Below, piece by piece: positions 1 through 9,935 of a stretch of 64,000 bases of DNA. The stretch is from Metopolophium dirhodum (lineage: Eukaryota; Arthropoda; Insecta; Hemiptera; Aphididae): positions 186,001 through 250,000 of the forward strand of contig NW_026869907.1 in NCBI RefSeq assembly GCF_019925205.1, read 5' to 3'. Position numbers and translations under genes: made by a program. The notes under the pieces were generated by a model. That model saw only the letters and a list, made by a program, of their open reading frames with translations, had not been told where the DNA came from and searched no databases. Position 1 is the first letter of the stretch, and every line of letters begins with the position of its first letter.

Positions 1-720
1 ACCACACTTCAAAACTATTCGAACTTCATCCCGAAGCCAGCATATTCCCAGCGGAAACCCAAGCTATTAAAGAGCTTTAATATTCAGAAAATCAATATTC
101 TCAAATAAAATTTTAATAATCAGTGACTATCTAGCCATCGAAGCACCGAACCCCTCTAACGAGATAATTTACCATGTACACAACATCATCACATCGGCCC
201 ATAATGCAATCGAATTCATGTAGGTTCCCTCACATACGGGCAACCCTGAAAATGAAAAAGAGGATATACTGGCAAACCAGGCAATTACCTCATCCTCAAC
301 CATTACTACTCGTCCATACCAAGACTTAAAAAGATGTATAAATAGGTATATACACTACCAATATGTGGCAAACATTCTGGGATGAAATAGCAATCACAAA
401 CAAATTAAAATCGATTAAAAAGAAAATCACTAAATGGTATACTCAGCCTAATTCCTCTAGACGTTCCAAAATTATCAATACCAGAACAAAAATCGGGCAT
501 ACCAACCTCACGCACATACGTATCATAAAACATAAAGAACAACCTCTCTGTAGCTAATGCAATGAATCGCTCTCAATCAAACACATAGTCTAAGACTGCT
601 CGCTATATGTCAACGCAAGAAACATTCTCAACCAACCTTCATCGATAGAAGAAGCACTAGGAGAACAAACACGCACTTGATCCATAGCTTCTTCAAATCC
701 ATCGGCATAGCACAACAATT
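1..720 (+). pseudogene. LINE 3' end: RNase H domain and C-terminal zinc knuckle, decayed
   Basis: This is the tail of the ORF2 polyprotein of a non-LTR retrotransposon of the RNase H-bearing Jockey/I group. Near 45 the frame reads IFPAETQAI, matching the RNase H acidic motif. Near 115-150 it reads ISDYLAIEAPNPSNE, the central Asp motif. Near 212-290 it reads VPSHTGNPENEKEDILA, the last RNase H motif, with a stop where a Trp is expected just before it. The C-terminal part follows in another frame at 363-560 (KIGHTNLTH..., then CNESLSIKHIV in a further frame). Stops and at least two frameshifts make it dead. The element is cut by the left window edge, so its length is unknown. An A-rich stretch near 730-790 may be its end. 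The family is clear; the exact clade is not. Confidence 0.85.
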
Positions 721-994
721 TAATATTAAGATAAAACTACATAACTATCAAATATAATGTAAATATATAATACTGTAAAAACCACTTATCCCATAACTAT
801 GTAATCTTAATTTATAACTTAATTATCCATAAATAATAATGTAACCACAGTCACAGGCTAATGACCTAGTGGATGAAATGATGTGTGATCTGTGGAAACG
901 TGGATTGGTACAATAACGTTTCGGTGCACAGGTATTTACAATTTTACAATTTCACCTAACATATAACAACAATGTAATATGTAATTTCATCCTT

Positions 995-1167
995 AGATTT
1001 CCAACTGACGTACGTCGTATTTAATGGATAGAATTTTTGGTGAACCAAGGGTTTCCCGTAAACCCCAACTTTAAGTTGTGCTCGAGACATTTTGTCCCTG
1101 GTCTTGACTACAACGAAAAGGATGTACGACGCCGTCGTCTAGTAAATTCAGCAGTGCCATCTTTGGT
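995..1167 (+). pseudogene. THAP zinc-finger domain fragment
   Basis: One frame from 995 gives RFPTDVRRI, a stop at 1019, then WIEFLVNQGFPV and KLCSRHFVPG, ending in RRRLVNSAVPSL at 1164. These are the conserved parts of a THAP DNA-binding domain: the FP box, the Trp, the C-x2-H pair (C and H of CSRHF), and the terminal AVPSL box. The first zinc pair (C-x2-4-C) should lie just upstream. Only one Cys (about 980) is visible there, so the domain is truncated or its first exon lies elsewhere. The fragment ends on GTGAGT at 1168, a good splice donor. It lies about 250 bp upstream of Helitron coding sequence on the same strand. It may derive from a THAP-bearing DNA transposon or from a host gene. 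One nonsense codon argues against function. Confidence 0.75.
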
Positions 1168-1570
1168 GAGTACCTACATAATATCATAATGCATAAATCT
1201 CCAAGTATCACAACTCATTCATTTGAAACCCAACCTTAACACTGCGTCACAATATATATGACTTACCTACATATCTTTATGATGGATAAACAACAAAAAA
1301 AGGTTTAGGTTACAGCATGTACCAATTCAATAAGATTTAATGCAACTTAAATTCAAATTTAACTGAACCCTTATTATGAGTTAATTATTCTGTTTTTGAA
1401 CATTTAAACTGACCACAGATGATTCTATAGGTAATCAGACCTCACTGGGAACGACAATATCGTATGGAAAATTTGGAAGTTGCGATGGACGTTGACAACG
1501 TTGAGGAACTGGAAGTCGCTCATGAACAGAGGTGAACAAATACCAGCACAAGTCGAAGCGGTATAAGACG

Positions 1571-2067
1571 ACATTTTCCCACTATACGTCATTGCAGAGG
1601 CACGTGCGTCGTTCATAGACCGTTTGGCTGGCGTTCAGCACCCTCTACCAGAACCACACAACATAGGCGCGTTGAATTCGGTCTGCGAGCATTGTATGGC
1701 CCGCCACTTTCACTGCGAGCGAACAAACGCAGGTCATTTTTCGACATGTTGCAATAATGGTTTGATGGCCGTTGCAGGACCGCGTGTGTTGACAACTGCA
1801 CCTCATTTACTACAGAGGTTGTTGGTTGAAGATACGGTGGAAGCCAAACACTACCGGAATAACATTCACTGGTACAACAACACTATGGCATTTGCTGCGT
1901 TCTACATCGATCTCAACACTCGACGCTTGCCAGGTCATGGACCGAATGTGTTCACTGTTGGGCAAGGATATTGGACGATAAGTAATGACTTGATCGGGAA
2001 CGAACCTATTCAACGCAGAAACTGCCAGCTGTATTTCGTCTATTGCCAAGTGTTCTCGAAGACTTAG
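1571..2067 (+). pseudogene. Helitron protein, N-terminal zinc-ribbon segment
   Basis: The frame runs from about 1571 to a stop at 2065. It contains CEHCMARHF followed by FSTCCNNG, the paired-Cys motif near the start of Helitron Rep-helicase proteins. It continues with a YRNNIHWYNNTMAFAAF block and GHGPNVFTVGQGYW, which match the conserved 'FR..IR.YN...AF' and 'G.GP..F...GQ.YH' blocks. It ends with CQLYFVYCQ, equivalent to the conserved QLYI.D box. The stop directly after this block breaks the protein. The reading is ATG-poor because the true start lies upstream in a damaged part. Confidence 0.82.
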
Positions 2068-2205
2068 GTGGCCTGTTACGGCCATACATCCATTCGCACA
2101 GGCGTTCGAGTAATATATTAAATCAAACAAAAAACTGAAATTTACCATGGACCAGGACCATGCGAGAAGTGTGGGCTAGAGAAACCACCTGAAACGGTCA
2201 GCTAG

Positions 2206-2944
2206 GTCGCAGTAGTGTTCGTCGGTGATGACGATCAACCGCCAACGAACGTTGATCTGGTTATCTACGACCGGAATCTGATCAACCCGCAACAGTGCTA
2301 GCTAGCTACAGACCCTACCAGCCCGCTCTTCGAATTCGTATCCCCTATTCTTTCCTCGAGGAGAGCTTGGTTGGCATCAATGCTTCCTACAAGAGGGTGT
2401 CCGCCGAAACGTTGTCCGCACCCGGAACACCATCAGGGAGTACACCTGCTATCGTCTGGCCATACGTTATAATAAAAACAACGATAATATGAGTTTATTA
2501 CCCAATGGTGGCTTACTGTTGCAACCGTACGTGTGTGATCAGTATGTTCGAATGGAAGCGTACAACTTAGAGTACATTAGATGGTATCAGGCTGAGCTTT
2601 TCACCGAATCGTATCAGGGACTGGTGAATAACATCAACTAACAGCTCCAATTTGACGTACCCGCGGTGGGCGTCGGCCGTATGATGATTTTGCCATCGGC
2701 ATTTACTGGAGGCCCCCGTTACATGAAAGAGTGTTATCATGACGCGATGGGCATTGTTTTTAAGTGTGGAAAGCCTAATCTTTTTATTACTTTTACGTGT
2801 AATCCTAGGTGGCCGGAGATCACGCAGCACTTAGCGAGAGGGACCACAGAAAACGACAGGCTGGGCCTGGTGGTCAGAGTGTATAACGGACACATCGATA
2901 TCAGACTGGGTGTTGATAAAAAAAGAAAAAAAACAGATAATTAA
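2206..2944 (+). pseudogene. Helitron protein, segment leading into the Rep domain
   Basis: 2206-2298 encodes a VFVGDDDQ...VDLVIYDRN block. After a frame change near 2300, one frame runs from 2306 to 2942 with a single internal stop at 2639. It shows SYPLFFPRGELGWHQ, REYTCYRLAIRYN, GGLLLQPYVCDQYVRME, GRMMILPSAFTGGPRYM and LFITFTCNPRWPEI. All are hallmark blocks of the Helitron helicase-like N domain, in the right order and spacing. The catalytic HUH motif normally lies further downstream and is missing. After about 2900 the frame runs into Lys-rich low-complexity codons. With one frameshift and two stops this is a pseudogene, but a fairly young one given how well the blocks are kept. Confidence 0.88.
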
Positions 2945-3567
2945 ACTAATCAATATACTATATAATATTATATCCAACAGTTTTTTTCTTGCCGGTGCCC
3001 AGGTGTATTCAAATTTATCCTACTTCTGCTTCCGTTATGGTCAAATCTTATTGGTACGATAGACCCCGTGGTTTTGTTTAGGATAATTCGTTTCCCGCTC
3101 CACCCAGCATTTATTTGCAGTCATGACTCGAGAGTTATAAGTACACCAATATGACTCTCCAAAACATAACGTTTGTATAGCTACTAGCTGATCCCGTGCA
3201 CTTCGTTGCCCGTTAAACGCGTCAACTCTATATGATTCAAATTTTGTTTAATTCTTTATTTAATATTCGGTGTATGGTGTATCAAAACTTAAAAATTTTG
3301 ATCGATCTTCTCGAATTCAAAATACTTGTGCGAGCACCAGTTTATAAAATGCAAGTTTTGAAAGATTCATTCTTAGTGCACACTTACATGGTGGTACAAA
3401 TATACCGTGAATATTGAAAGCCACAAGCTATCATTTTTTAGACTCTACGTATTGGTTAGTCAGTGAATCAGTCAAGACACGTTCGATAATATTATACTAT
3501 AACCATCCCGCCCGGCGTTGTTCTTGAGACATGCTTGTGATTATGCGATAAGTATATTTTCAGACAG

Positions 3568-3590
3568 GCAATCCACCTCAGGTGGATTGC
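3568..3590. repeat. 23-bp near-perfect palindrome
   Basis: GCAATCCACCT and AGGTGGATTGC form 11-bp perfect arms around a single C. It lies just outside the left end of the TIR element at 3604. Confidence 0.85.
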
Positions 3591-3603
3591 AAACCTCTCT
3601 ATA

Positions 3604-3849
3604 CTCTGTTCGCCGAGAGAACACGCCGGTTCTGCGCATGCAGACTAACGGCTGCTCGCTCGCCAAGGCTCTATTTCCCCATCCAAGATGTCTGGCCGTC
3701 GCGACGACAATAGGTGACCGACGCCGATGCTAGTGACTCCTGTCGGCAGTCACGTCCTGCCACTGGCAGCTATGGGTGGGTGACGCGAAGGGATGCGCAG
3801 AACGAACCGATGTTCGTCGGGCCGCGGCGTTTTCTCTCGGCGAACAGAG
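3604..3849. mobile_element. MITE with TIR CTCTGTTCGCCGAGAGAA
   Basis: Left CTCTGTTCGCCGAGAGAA at 3604-3621 and its exact reverse complement at 3832-3849 form 18-bp perfect inverted ends. Further inside both arms carry CGCCG and GTTCTGCGCAT, so the inverted repeat extends imperfectly. TATA sits directly outside the right end and ATA outside the left, consistent with a TA-type target duplication. The body is much richer in GC than the flanks and has no coding capacity. The superfamily is uncertain; TA targets would suit Tc1/mariner or a similar group. Confidence 0.75.
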
Positions 3850-3911
3850 TATAGGTGCTTACGTAATTTCGAATATTTTATGAACACGTTATTTATGATG
3901 TACATGTGTAG

Positions 3912-4093
3912 GTTTTCGGGGCAACGGTCGAACAATTAACGTTAGGATATTTACCGAGATGTATTACAATGCAGCTGGAGAAATTACAAAGCTATGTGTT
4001 TGGTTATATATGTTCTACAAAGACAATCCCACGACGAGTGCAGGAACATTGCAGGATATTTACACATTGCGATACGCTTTTCAACTTGGCTGA
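3912..4093 (+). pseudogene. Unrecognised coding-like fragment
   Basis: An acceptor-like TGTGTAG at about 3906-3912 is followed by a frame that stays open to TGA at 4091. From the ATG at 3959 it encodes 44 residues with a natural-looking composition (for example EMYYNAAGEITKLCVWLYMF, then KDNPTTSAGTLQDIYTLRY). I recognise no domain. It could be a Helitron-carried scrap, an exon or chance. A protein search would decide. Confidence 0.22.
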
Positions 4094-4392
4094 CGTCCAT
4101 TACATAGATTTGCACTAATGTTTTCGTTGATTTAGACGAAAAACTTTTAATACTTATTTATAATTACTTATGCAAATAAAAAACTATTGCATAGGTAGAA
4201 TTTTTAAATAAAACTTCACAAATCAAAAAAAAAATGTGTTTGTAACGGAAATGTTACTATACTCAACACATTTAAATAGGAGATATTTAAACTACCAAAA
4301 TAAAGTATTAAGTATTTACGAAGTACGAACACATTTTTTCCAGGCCTTCGGTATTGTGACTAACGTAGGTGTTCGCGCCGCGTACTCGCAAT

Positions 4393-4788
4393 TAGTGATG
4401 GGCAAATTCCCGGGAATATTCCCAACACCAGGAATTTCCCGGGAATATAATAAGTTTTTGAATATTGGTCATAGGTTTCAGTTTTAAATTAAACTTATGG
4501 TTGTAAATGATCCAAATGACAGCTCTTTATTGATATTATGTCAGTTTAGATATTTATTCTTTAAAAAAAAGTTATTAAGTAACTAAAAATTAATTTTTTA
4601 TTTAAAATCTGTACAATGATTACAAAATAAACGACTCAACTTTCATTTTTATTTGTTGAAAAAATAAAAATAAACATACTGTAATTGAAATACTGAATAA
4701 CATAAAAATAATAATAATTTTTTTTTTTTAAAGAAATTTCCCGAGTGGTTGGGGAATATTCCCTGTTTCCGGGAACATTCCTTGGGGA

Positions 4789-4791
<3 letters not shown>
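4393..4791. mobile_element. hAT-like MITE with GGGAATATTCCC-rich ends
   Basis: The left end near 4395 reads AGTGATGGGCAAATTCCCGG and continues with GGGAATATTCCCAAC. The right end, read in reverse complement from 4791, is GGGTTCCCCAAGGAATGTTC followed by GGGAATATTCCCCAAC. The arms are inverted imperfect repeats. A start of AGTGATGGGCAAA resembles hAT termini. The interior is AT-rich and non-coding. The right end runs straight into the CA microsatellite, so no target duplication can be read. Confidence 0.6.

Positions 4792-4828
<37 letters not shown>
4792..4828. repeat. (CA)18 microsatellite
   Basis: Uninterrupted CA repeat of about 37 bp. It directly abuts the right end of the hAT-like MITE. 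Confidence 0.97.
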
Positions 4829-4831
<3 letters not shown>

Positions 4832-4859
4832 CGTATTAGTTATTGTATGTCTTATTTTC

Positions 4860-5966
4860 GTACTATTTTGTTGTTGTGTATTATGTATAATCGTAGATTA
4901 CGCCCGGTGCGTTATCAGCCGCCGCCGGTTCACTGGTATGCAAATTTAACACGGCCGCCCAGTCCGCAGTCCGTAAAGTTCCGTTCCGTAGTGACAACGC
5001 GGAATTATTATTGTGGTTATTGCGTAGGCGCGAATCGCCGTCATTTCTTTTTATTATTCTTGTAATAATTGTGGCACACGAAAATCGTCGTGTGTCACTG
5101 TGATCACTATAATCTAGCGCCAATAGCCAGGTTATAATAGCATACTTTGTATTTCGTCGCCATTATACGTCATAATATTGTCATACCTATTTATTTCGAT
5201 CGCAAAGCGTCAAAGTGTATTTTTATTATTGTTATTATTGTGAACCATATATTATTATATAGGCGTAAGGAGTTGCTGCTGGCCAGTCTGCGCTCCACAA
5301 TTTATACTGTGAGTTGATTTATTTATTATTATAATATATTCATATAATATATTTTATTAATCGGGTCAGACGACCAACCATCATTATTTTCATCTGTCGG
5401 ACCAAAAGGGCCATAATATGTTTTATACTATGTGTATTATTTAAACAATAATTATTATATTATAGCAACTCAATATCGAAAATTCGTGGGTGTGTACATA
5501 CACACACCACCAGCACTCATTGGTCTTGCTCGGCGAACCCGTCCATTTCCTTTGAGTCTTGCTACACATATATACACACTTATTACACATATCGGTCGGT
5601 GTGCGTCAGATATTTGGGCACACGTTCTATTATTGTACCGTTCCCGGCGCGAACTGTAGGCGTATACGCAGTAAAAAAATGGTCATCAAAAGTCAAATGT
5701 ATAGACCGATGACTTGGATTTTACCATACGCATTTTTAAAAATTTTAAACTATTAGGTATTAACATTTCGAAAAATGTACGTAGGTATTTAAAAAATAAA
5801 TAGTTTCTAACCACAATATTATCGCTGTAAAGTTATTATTAAATATGAAGATTATACGTGTACGAGGAAAGGTAATTAGAGTTGTCCGATAAAAAAAAAA
5901 ATTTTATGAAACAATAACAACGCATCGATATTATTGTCATCAGCGACAGCCGTATAAAATGCATTT
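4860..5966. other. GC-richer non-coding patch
   Basis: 4900-5110 and 5480-5665 are clearly richer in G and C than their surroundings and contain several CpGs. Short overlapping ORFs exist on both strands, but none shows a domain or consistent codon pattern. The patch could be old promoter or leader sequence. Nothing firmer can be said. Confidence 0.35.
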
Positions 5967-6176
5967 CTAATATTGAACAATTTTCAATATCCGATTCGAT
6001 AAATACTGAACATCATCGATTTCAAACGATGATTTGCCCTTCAGCTGTACGTTAAGCTTCGCATCGCTTACTGAGGGCCATAAACGACGTTTGTGTCTTA
6101 TCGTACCCTTGTGGTACTTATTTGATCCGTATTTCATACCGAAAATATTTATTTTGAATTCGTGTGGTGTACGTGA
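5967..6176 (-). pseudogene. Unrecognised coding-like minus-strand frame
   Basis: The minus strand is open for about 69 codons and ends in TAG (complement of 5967-5969). The peptide includes KYGSNKYHKG, TIRHKRRLWPSVSDAKLN and KGKSSFEIDDVQYLSNR. The basic and acidic pattern looks protein-like, but I recognise no family. A plus-strand ORF covers the same DNA (6034-6327) and is taken as its shadow. It may be a transposon relic. Confidence 0.22.
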
Positions 6177-6604
6177 TTATTCCGCAGACAGTTTAATATT
6201 TCCCGTTGGTCAGTCGTTGAAATTGTTGAGAATTTTACGGAACGCTGTGAAAGAAATAATGGTTTTAACTGGCCCGAAGAAACTATATGAATTCAATATC
6301 GTAAAACGCAATTTATTTTGTATGTAAATATAATATATCATGTAACAACATATTAATTACTATGGGAAAAAATGTGTGTACTAAAATTTTAATCATTGCT
6401 CGAGTATTAATTGAAAGGTACTCAGAAGCGAGTACCTACCTATATATTGTGTTAAAATATTTATATCATTATGATGTTTTATGAATACCAGCATAAATAA
6501 CATCAGCTATGCACGTACATTATTCAAATGAAAAAACACAATTAAAATAAAATCATACCATGTGTGTTATGGTAGTAATAATAAATGATAATACTTGAAT
6601 TATT

Positions 6605-6925
6605 CGATACCAACATTTCCTGGTTTTGGCCAGCTATACGTGATATTTCCTCCACTGCGTTGCAGGGCGGCCGTGCAGGTGAATTGTTCGGCGAGATCAC
6701 CGTATTTACATTTTGACGTAAAATATGGCGGTTAACAGCTCACGAGTAACGTAAACCATATTATTAATGTGGACGGCGGTCACTTCGTCAACGATATGAA
6801 TCTGGTACGTATGGTTGCGAGTGGTTAACCACGGCAATTTCTGTTGGTCCGACCATAATACCTTACGGTCCTCGCGTGGTCGTCGCCGTCCTTCCACTAC
6901 GCCACCGCCGTGACAAACGATTCCG
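6605..6925 (-). pseudogene. Possible decayed exon, minus strand
   Basis: A minus frame from about 6925 to a stop at 6706 encodes some 70 residues, including LPWLTTRNHTYQIHIVDEVT and NNMVYVTRELLTAIF. A second frame directly downstream (about 6700-6605) reads FTCTAALQRSGGNITYSWPK. This has the Cys-then-Trp spacing of an immunoglobulin-like strand B/C region, though the match is weak. A frameshift between the two would explain the break. The DNA is GC-richer than the flanks. Alternative: chance open frames in a CpG-rich patch. Confidence 0.25.
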
Positions 6926-7551
6926 AGTCAAACCGTTTTACCATCGCCACACGTAGTCCATAGGTACGAACTCGTATCCTTATTACAGTGATATGATGAA
7001 AATATGAAATTCCAGTGGGACGAGGCTTACACGTTATTAATTGTGAGCGTCATAAATCAACGAATGCCGTGTGAGAATAAGGTTGGACCGCGTCATATGT
7101 CACTTATTTCCTCGTTCGTATGCAATCGTTAGTGCGTTCGATCGAGTTAATTTGGGAGTTATATAAACATGAGCATATAATAATATATAAACGTAATTTG
7201 TCTAATCGACAGTTGGCGCTTATTATAGGTTGTATTTTCATCGTCTTAAATTGTTACAAAGTTACAATCCACTTTTAAAAACAATATACTATTGTATTAC
7301 GTTCGATAACAAGTTACATAATATAGGTTAAAAAAAGTTCGAGAAAAATCCTAGCGAAATATTAGTGCCTCGATGTTTAAGTAGGTATACAAATATTGTA
7401 ATTTATAATTAAATTAGATAAATGTAAATCATAGTTTAATATGAGCATAAGAAGGGTCACTCGCTGTGCTTAAATAATCATCCTGTATATTATATAAGTT
7501 AAATATTTTTATCTTTGGATATATTCTAATACGTTTTATAATAAAAAAAAA

Positions 7552-8000
7552 GCAGGTGAGTGGATGTTCCTCTGCTGTATAGTAGGTCTGATATAATATC
7601 ATTGTATAAGAAAAACGATTCTGACCGGAGACAGTTTGTCAGTCTGGATATTTTATATTGTTATCATTTATTATAGTCTGTAAATTTAATTGATATTATA
7701 ATATTATTATAATATTTAATTCGTTTCTATGGTGATATACTAAGCGTTAGAAATTAAAATTCCATTTTTAGCGGTTTTTCGTAATTTGTCAACGGTTTTT
7801 TTCGAGGCATGAATGATTATTGAGAAAACCGAAAAATAACCTCTTTAAAGTACTATCTTCATCCGATTTGCTAAAAAATAAGATACTGTATGTTGAAAAT
7901 CAAAACACTCCTTCTGGTAGCAATTTCGTATACAGGATTAAAAAAAAAATAAATAAACACCATTGTAAAACCACTAGCTTCCTTGCTCCGCTCAGAATCT
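7552..8000 (+). mobile_element. TIR repeat, family 1 copy A
   Basis: Starts with GGTGAGTGGATGTTCCTCTG and carries the landmark AAAAACGATTCTGACCGGAG near 7612. It ends in TTGCTCCGCTCAGAATCTG near 8001. The middle (7725-7920) matches the two copies at 51.6-52.6 kb almost throughout. This copy has stops in the ORF that those copies share. Its outer 3' end is missing compared with the copy at 51612-52249. Confidence 0.75.
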
Positions 8001-8728
8001 GAAAAATAATTAAATTTCGTTACCATAGTAATTTCTATGGTTAACGTATACAATCACAATAATTACTGATGTACAATAATATTCAAAGAGTATCCAAAAA
8101 ATAAGTTATCAAGGCTGTGTTTACCTGTATACCAGCCAACTACTTACTAAAACATGTTAAGAATTTCCATGTCCAGCCACCCAGGTACTATAATTTCGTT
8201 TTTCTACTCCCTTCTTGTAAATGTTAATTTTTGAATTCAAAAGGTTAGGTTACACAATGTATTATGTGATTAAATAGGAATCATAATAAAGAAAAACAAA
8301 GCTATATTTTATATTTGTATGCATTGATTTTATAAAAAATATATCATGAGAATAATGGTAAAGGAGTATTATGTGCCATAAATTATAGGTATATTATATA
8401 ATATTATTATGTAAAGTGCTCGTCAGTCGTCGAGAAAGATAATAATGTCTTCTTTACGAATAAAATATTATTTTTTTATCGGAATCAAAATCTTATATTT
8501 TTATTGTCTATAGTTTCCAAAGTAATTTGACGTTACAATATTATTTTTTTGTTGTGGACCCGCGACGAACCGCCCTCAAACGGTAATGATATTATATTTT
8601 CACTTAAATTACGACTAACCGTCATCGGTTACGTAACGCTGCAAAAGTGAACAATCAGTGTGTTATACGATAAGTCCCCACATACTGCTAATAGGTACTT
8701 ACAGCCATGAATGACATCGTACACTCAT

Positions 8729-8756
8729 CAGTGACGTAACCAGAAGGGGCCCCCAA
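8729..8756 (+). mobile_element. Possible hAT left terminus
   Basis: CAGTGACGTAACCAGAAGGG followed by GCCCCC has the CAGTG(G/A)CGTAACCAGGGG form common at hAT element ends. I found no matching right end nearby, so this is a solo or diverged end. Confidence 0.35.
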
Positions 8757-9733
8757 GTGCTTTTAAAAAAAGGTCCAGTCACAATCTGAGGCCTTTTACT
8801 TGTCGACTAATTTTTGTACATTTTAAAACAGATTATTTCTTATTTTAAATTAAAAGAGCAGTAGGTATATCTACGATTTATAAAATATAAAATATATTTT
8901 GGAATCAATGAAAACTTCTTGAATATTTTTAAATTATAGTAATTAGTATAATACCATACCAAATAGTGTAAAAACAAAGAGTTCAGAACACATACGGCTA
9001 TTAATTGGTATTTAATAATATTAAAATTAGGTAAAATTATTACACACATTAAGATCGCTTGAATTATTTTTGTTTTAAACTTGTCTCTTAGAAACAACCA
9101 TATCTATTGTTGAATGAGGATTATAGTATGGATCGACAAAAGTGAATAAACAACACAATTAGTTACAATAATAATAAGTTATATATCACTATAACTCAAA
9201 CACATAACTAAGTATGAAAAGTAAATTGTCTTCTTACAATGTAAGTTCTATGCTTACAAGACATACTTGACGTACACATAAGCGATACTATAGTGCAGTG
9301 CTTAAAGAGTGCATTTGGTCGTCTTTATATTATATATTATAACCTAACCTATAAGTGACCTTATGACCCTGTTACAGAAATACGCGGTGGCGTGATTTAC
9401 ATTTACAATAACAATATGATGCATATTGCACTTGCACATATGCAATATGTTGTAACATTATAATATAATATATTAATTACATTTTGAACATCTATAAATG
9501 TTGTATTAATTACAATAAATTCGCATGAATGCAATAAAATGAATGTACAATTTACATACCTATAATATTGGTCGACGTTCATTGTTTATAATAAGTAAAA
9601 TAAAATAAAACAAAATATTATGTTATTTTATTATTTTATTCCATAATTTCATTGTATTTAAAAATATCAAAATATTTCATTTACCTAGGCATTTTTTTTT
9701 TTTTATGAATTAACCCGCGGCAACATAGGCCAT

Positions 9734-9931
9734 AGGTTTTTAATTGTAGGGGAGGGTACTGTAGGTTTTTGTAAATACGTGTGTTTTAGTTTGGCAGAAT
9801 TTCAAATTGGACACCCGTAGGTTTCTGCCATGGTCGGGGGATGGCCAGGAGAGAAGTGTCGCCCGTGATCGAGATTTGAACCAGCGACGGTGCGCGTCGC
9901 AACCGACACCTTTGTTCGCTCGGCCTCTCAT
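9734..9931 (-). mobile_element. tRNA-derived SINE
   Basis: Read on the minus strand, the element starts near 9930 with GAGAGGCCGAGCGAACAAAG. This holds an A-box-like AGGCCGAGCGAA like that of Ser or Leu tRNAs. About 44 nt further on is a B box, GGTTCAAATCT (complement of 9871-9882), against the consensus GGTTCGANTCC. This is a Pol III internal promoter with the spacing of a tRNA head. A roughly 110-nt unrelated body follows, ending near 9734 in a CAATTAAAAACC tail. It is not a functional tRNA, because the cloverleaf stems do not close and no acceptor follows. The head is well conserved, so the copy is not very old. Confidence 0.72.
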
Positions 9932-9935
9932 ATTT

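Larger units (their letters stand above)
1418..2944 (+). mobile_element. Helitron remnant, internal protein-coding part only
   Basis: Two successive segments match the N-terminal half of the Helitron Rep-helicase protein, listed separately as pseudogene parts. Homology stops near 2900, before the HUH replication-initiator motif and the whole helicase. The remnant therefore encodes no active transposase. I could not place the expected 5' TC or 3' CTRR-hairpin termini. A splice-acceptor-like CCACAG precedes an ATG at 1420, and an acidic stretch (VDNVEELEVAHEQR) sits around 1485-1530 in the zone where Helitron N-termini begin. Confidence 0.85.

Noticed and set aside
1810..2148. 112-codon minus ORF
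   Set aside because: Antisense shadow of the Helitron coding segment.
3189..3216. GATCCCGTGCACTTCGTTGC word as a known dispersed repeat end
   Set aside because: It feels like a recurrent insect repeat word, but with one copy here I cannot define an element.
4745..5065. 106-codon plus ORF through the CA microsatellite
   Set aside because: Much of it is the repeat read as Thr-His, and the rest has no domain.
9870..9931. A functional tRNA gene
   Set aside because: A and B boxes are present but acceptor and anticodon stems do not pair; a SINE head explains it better.
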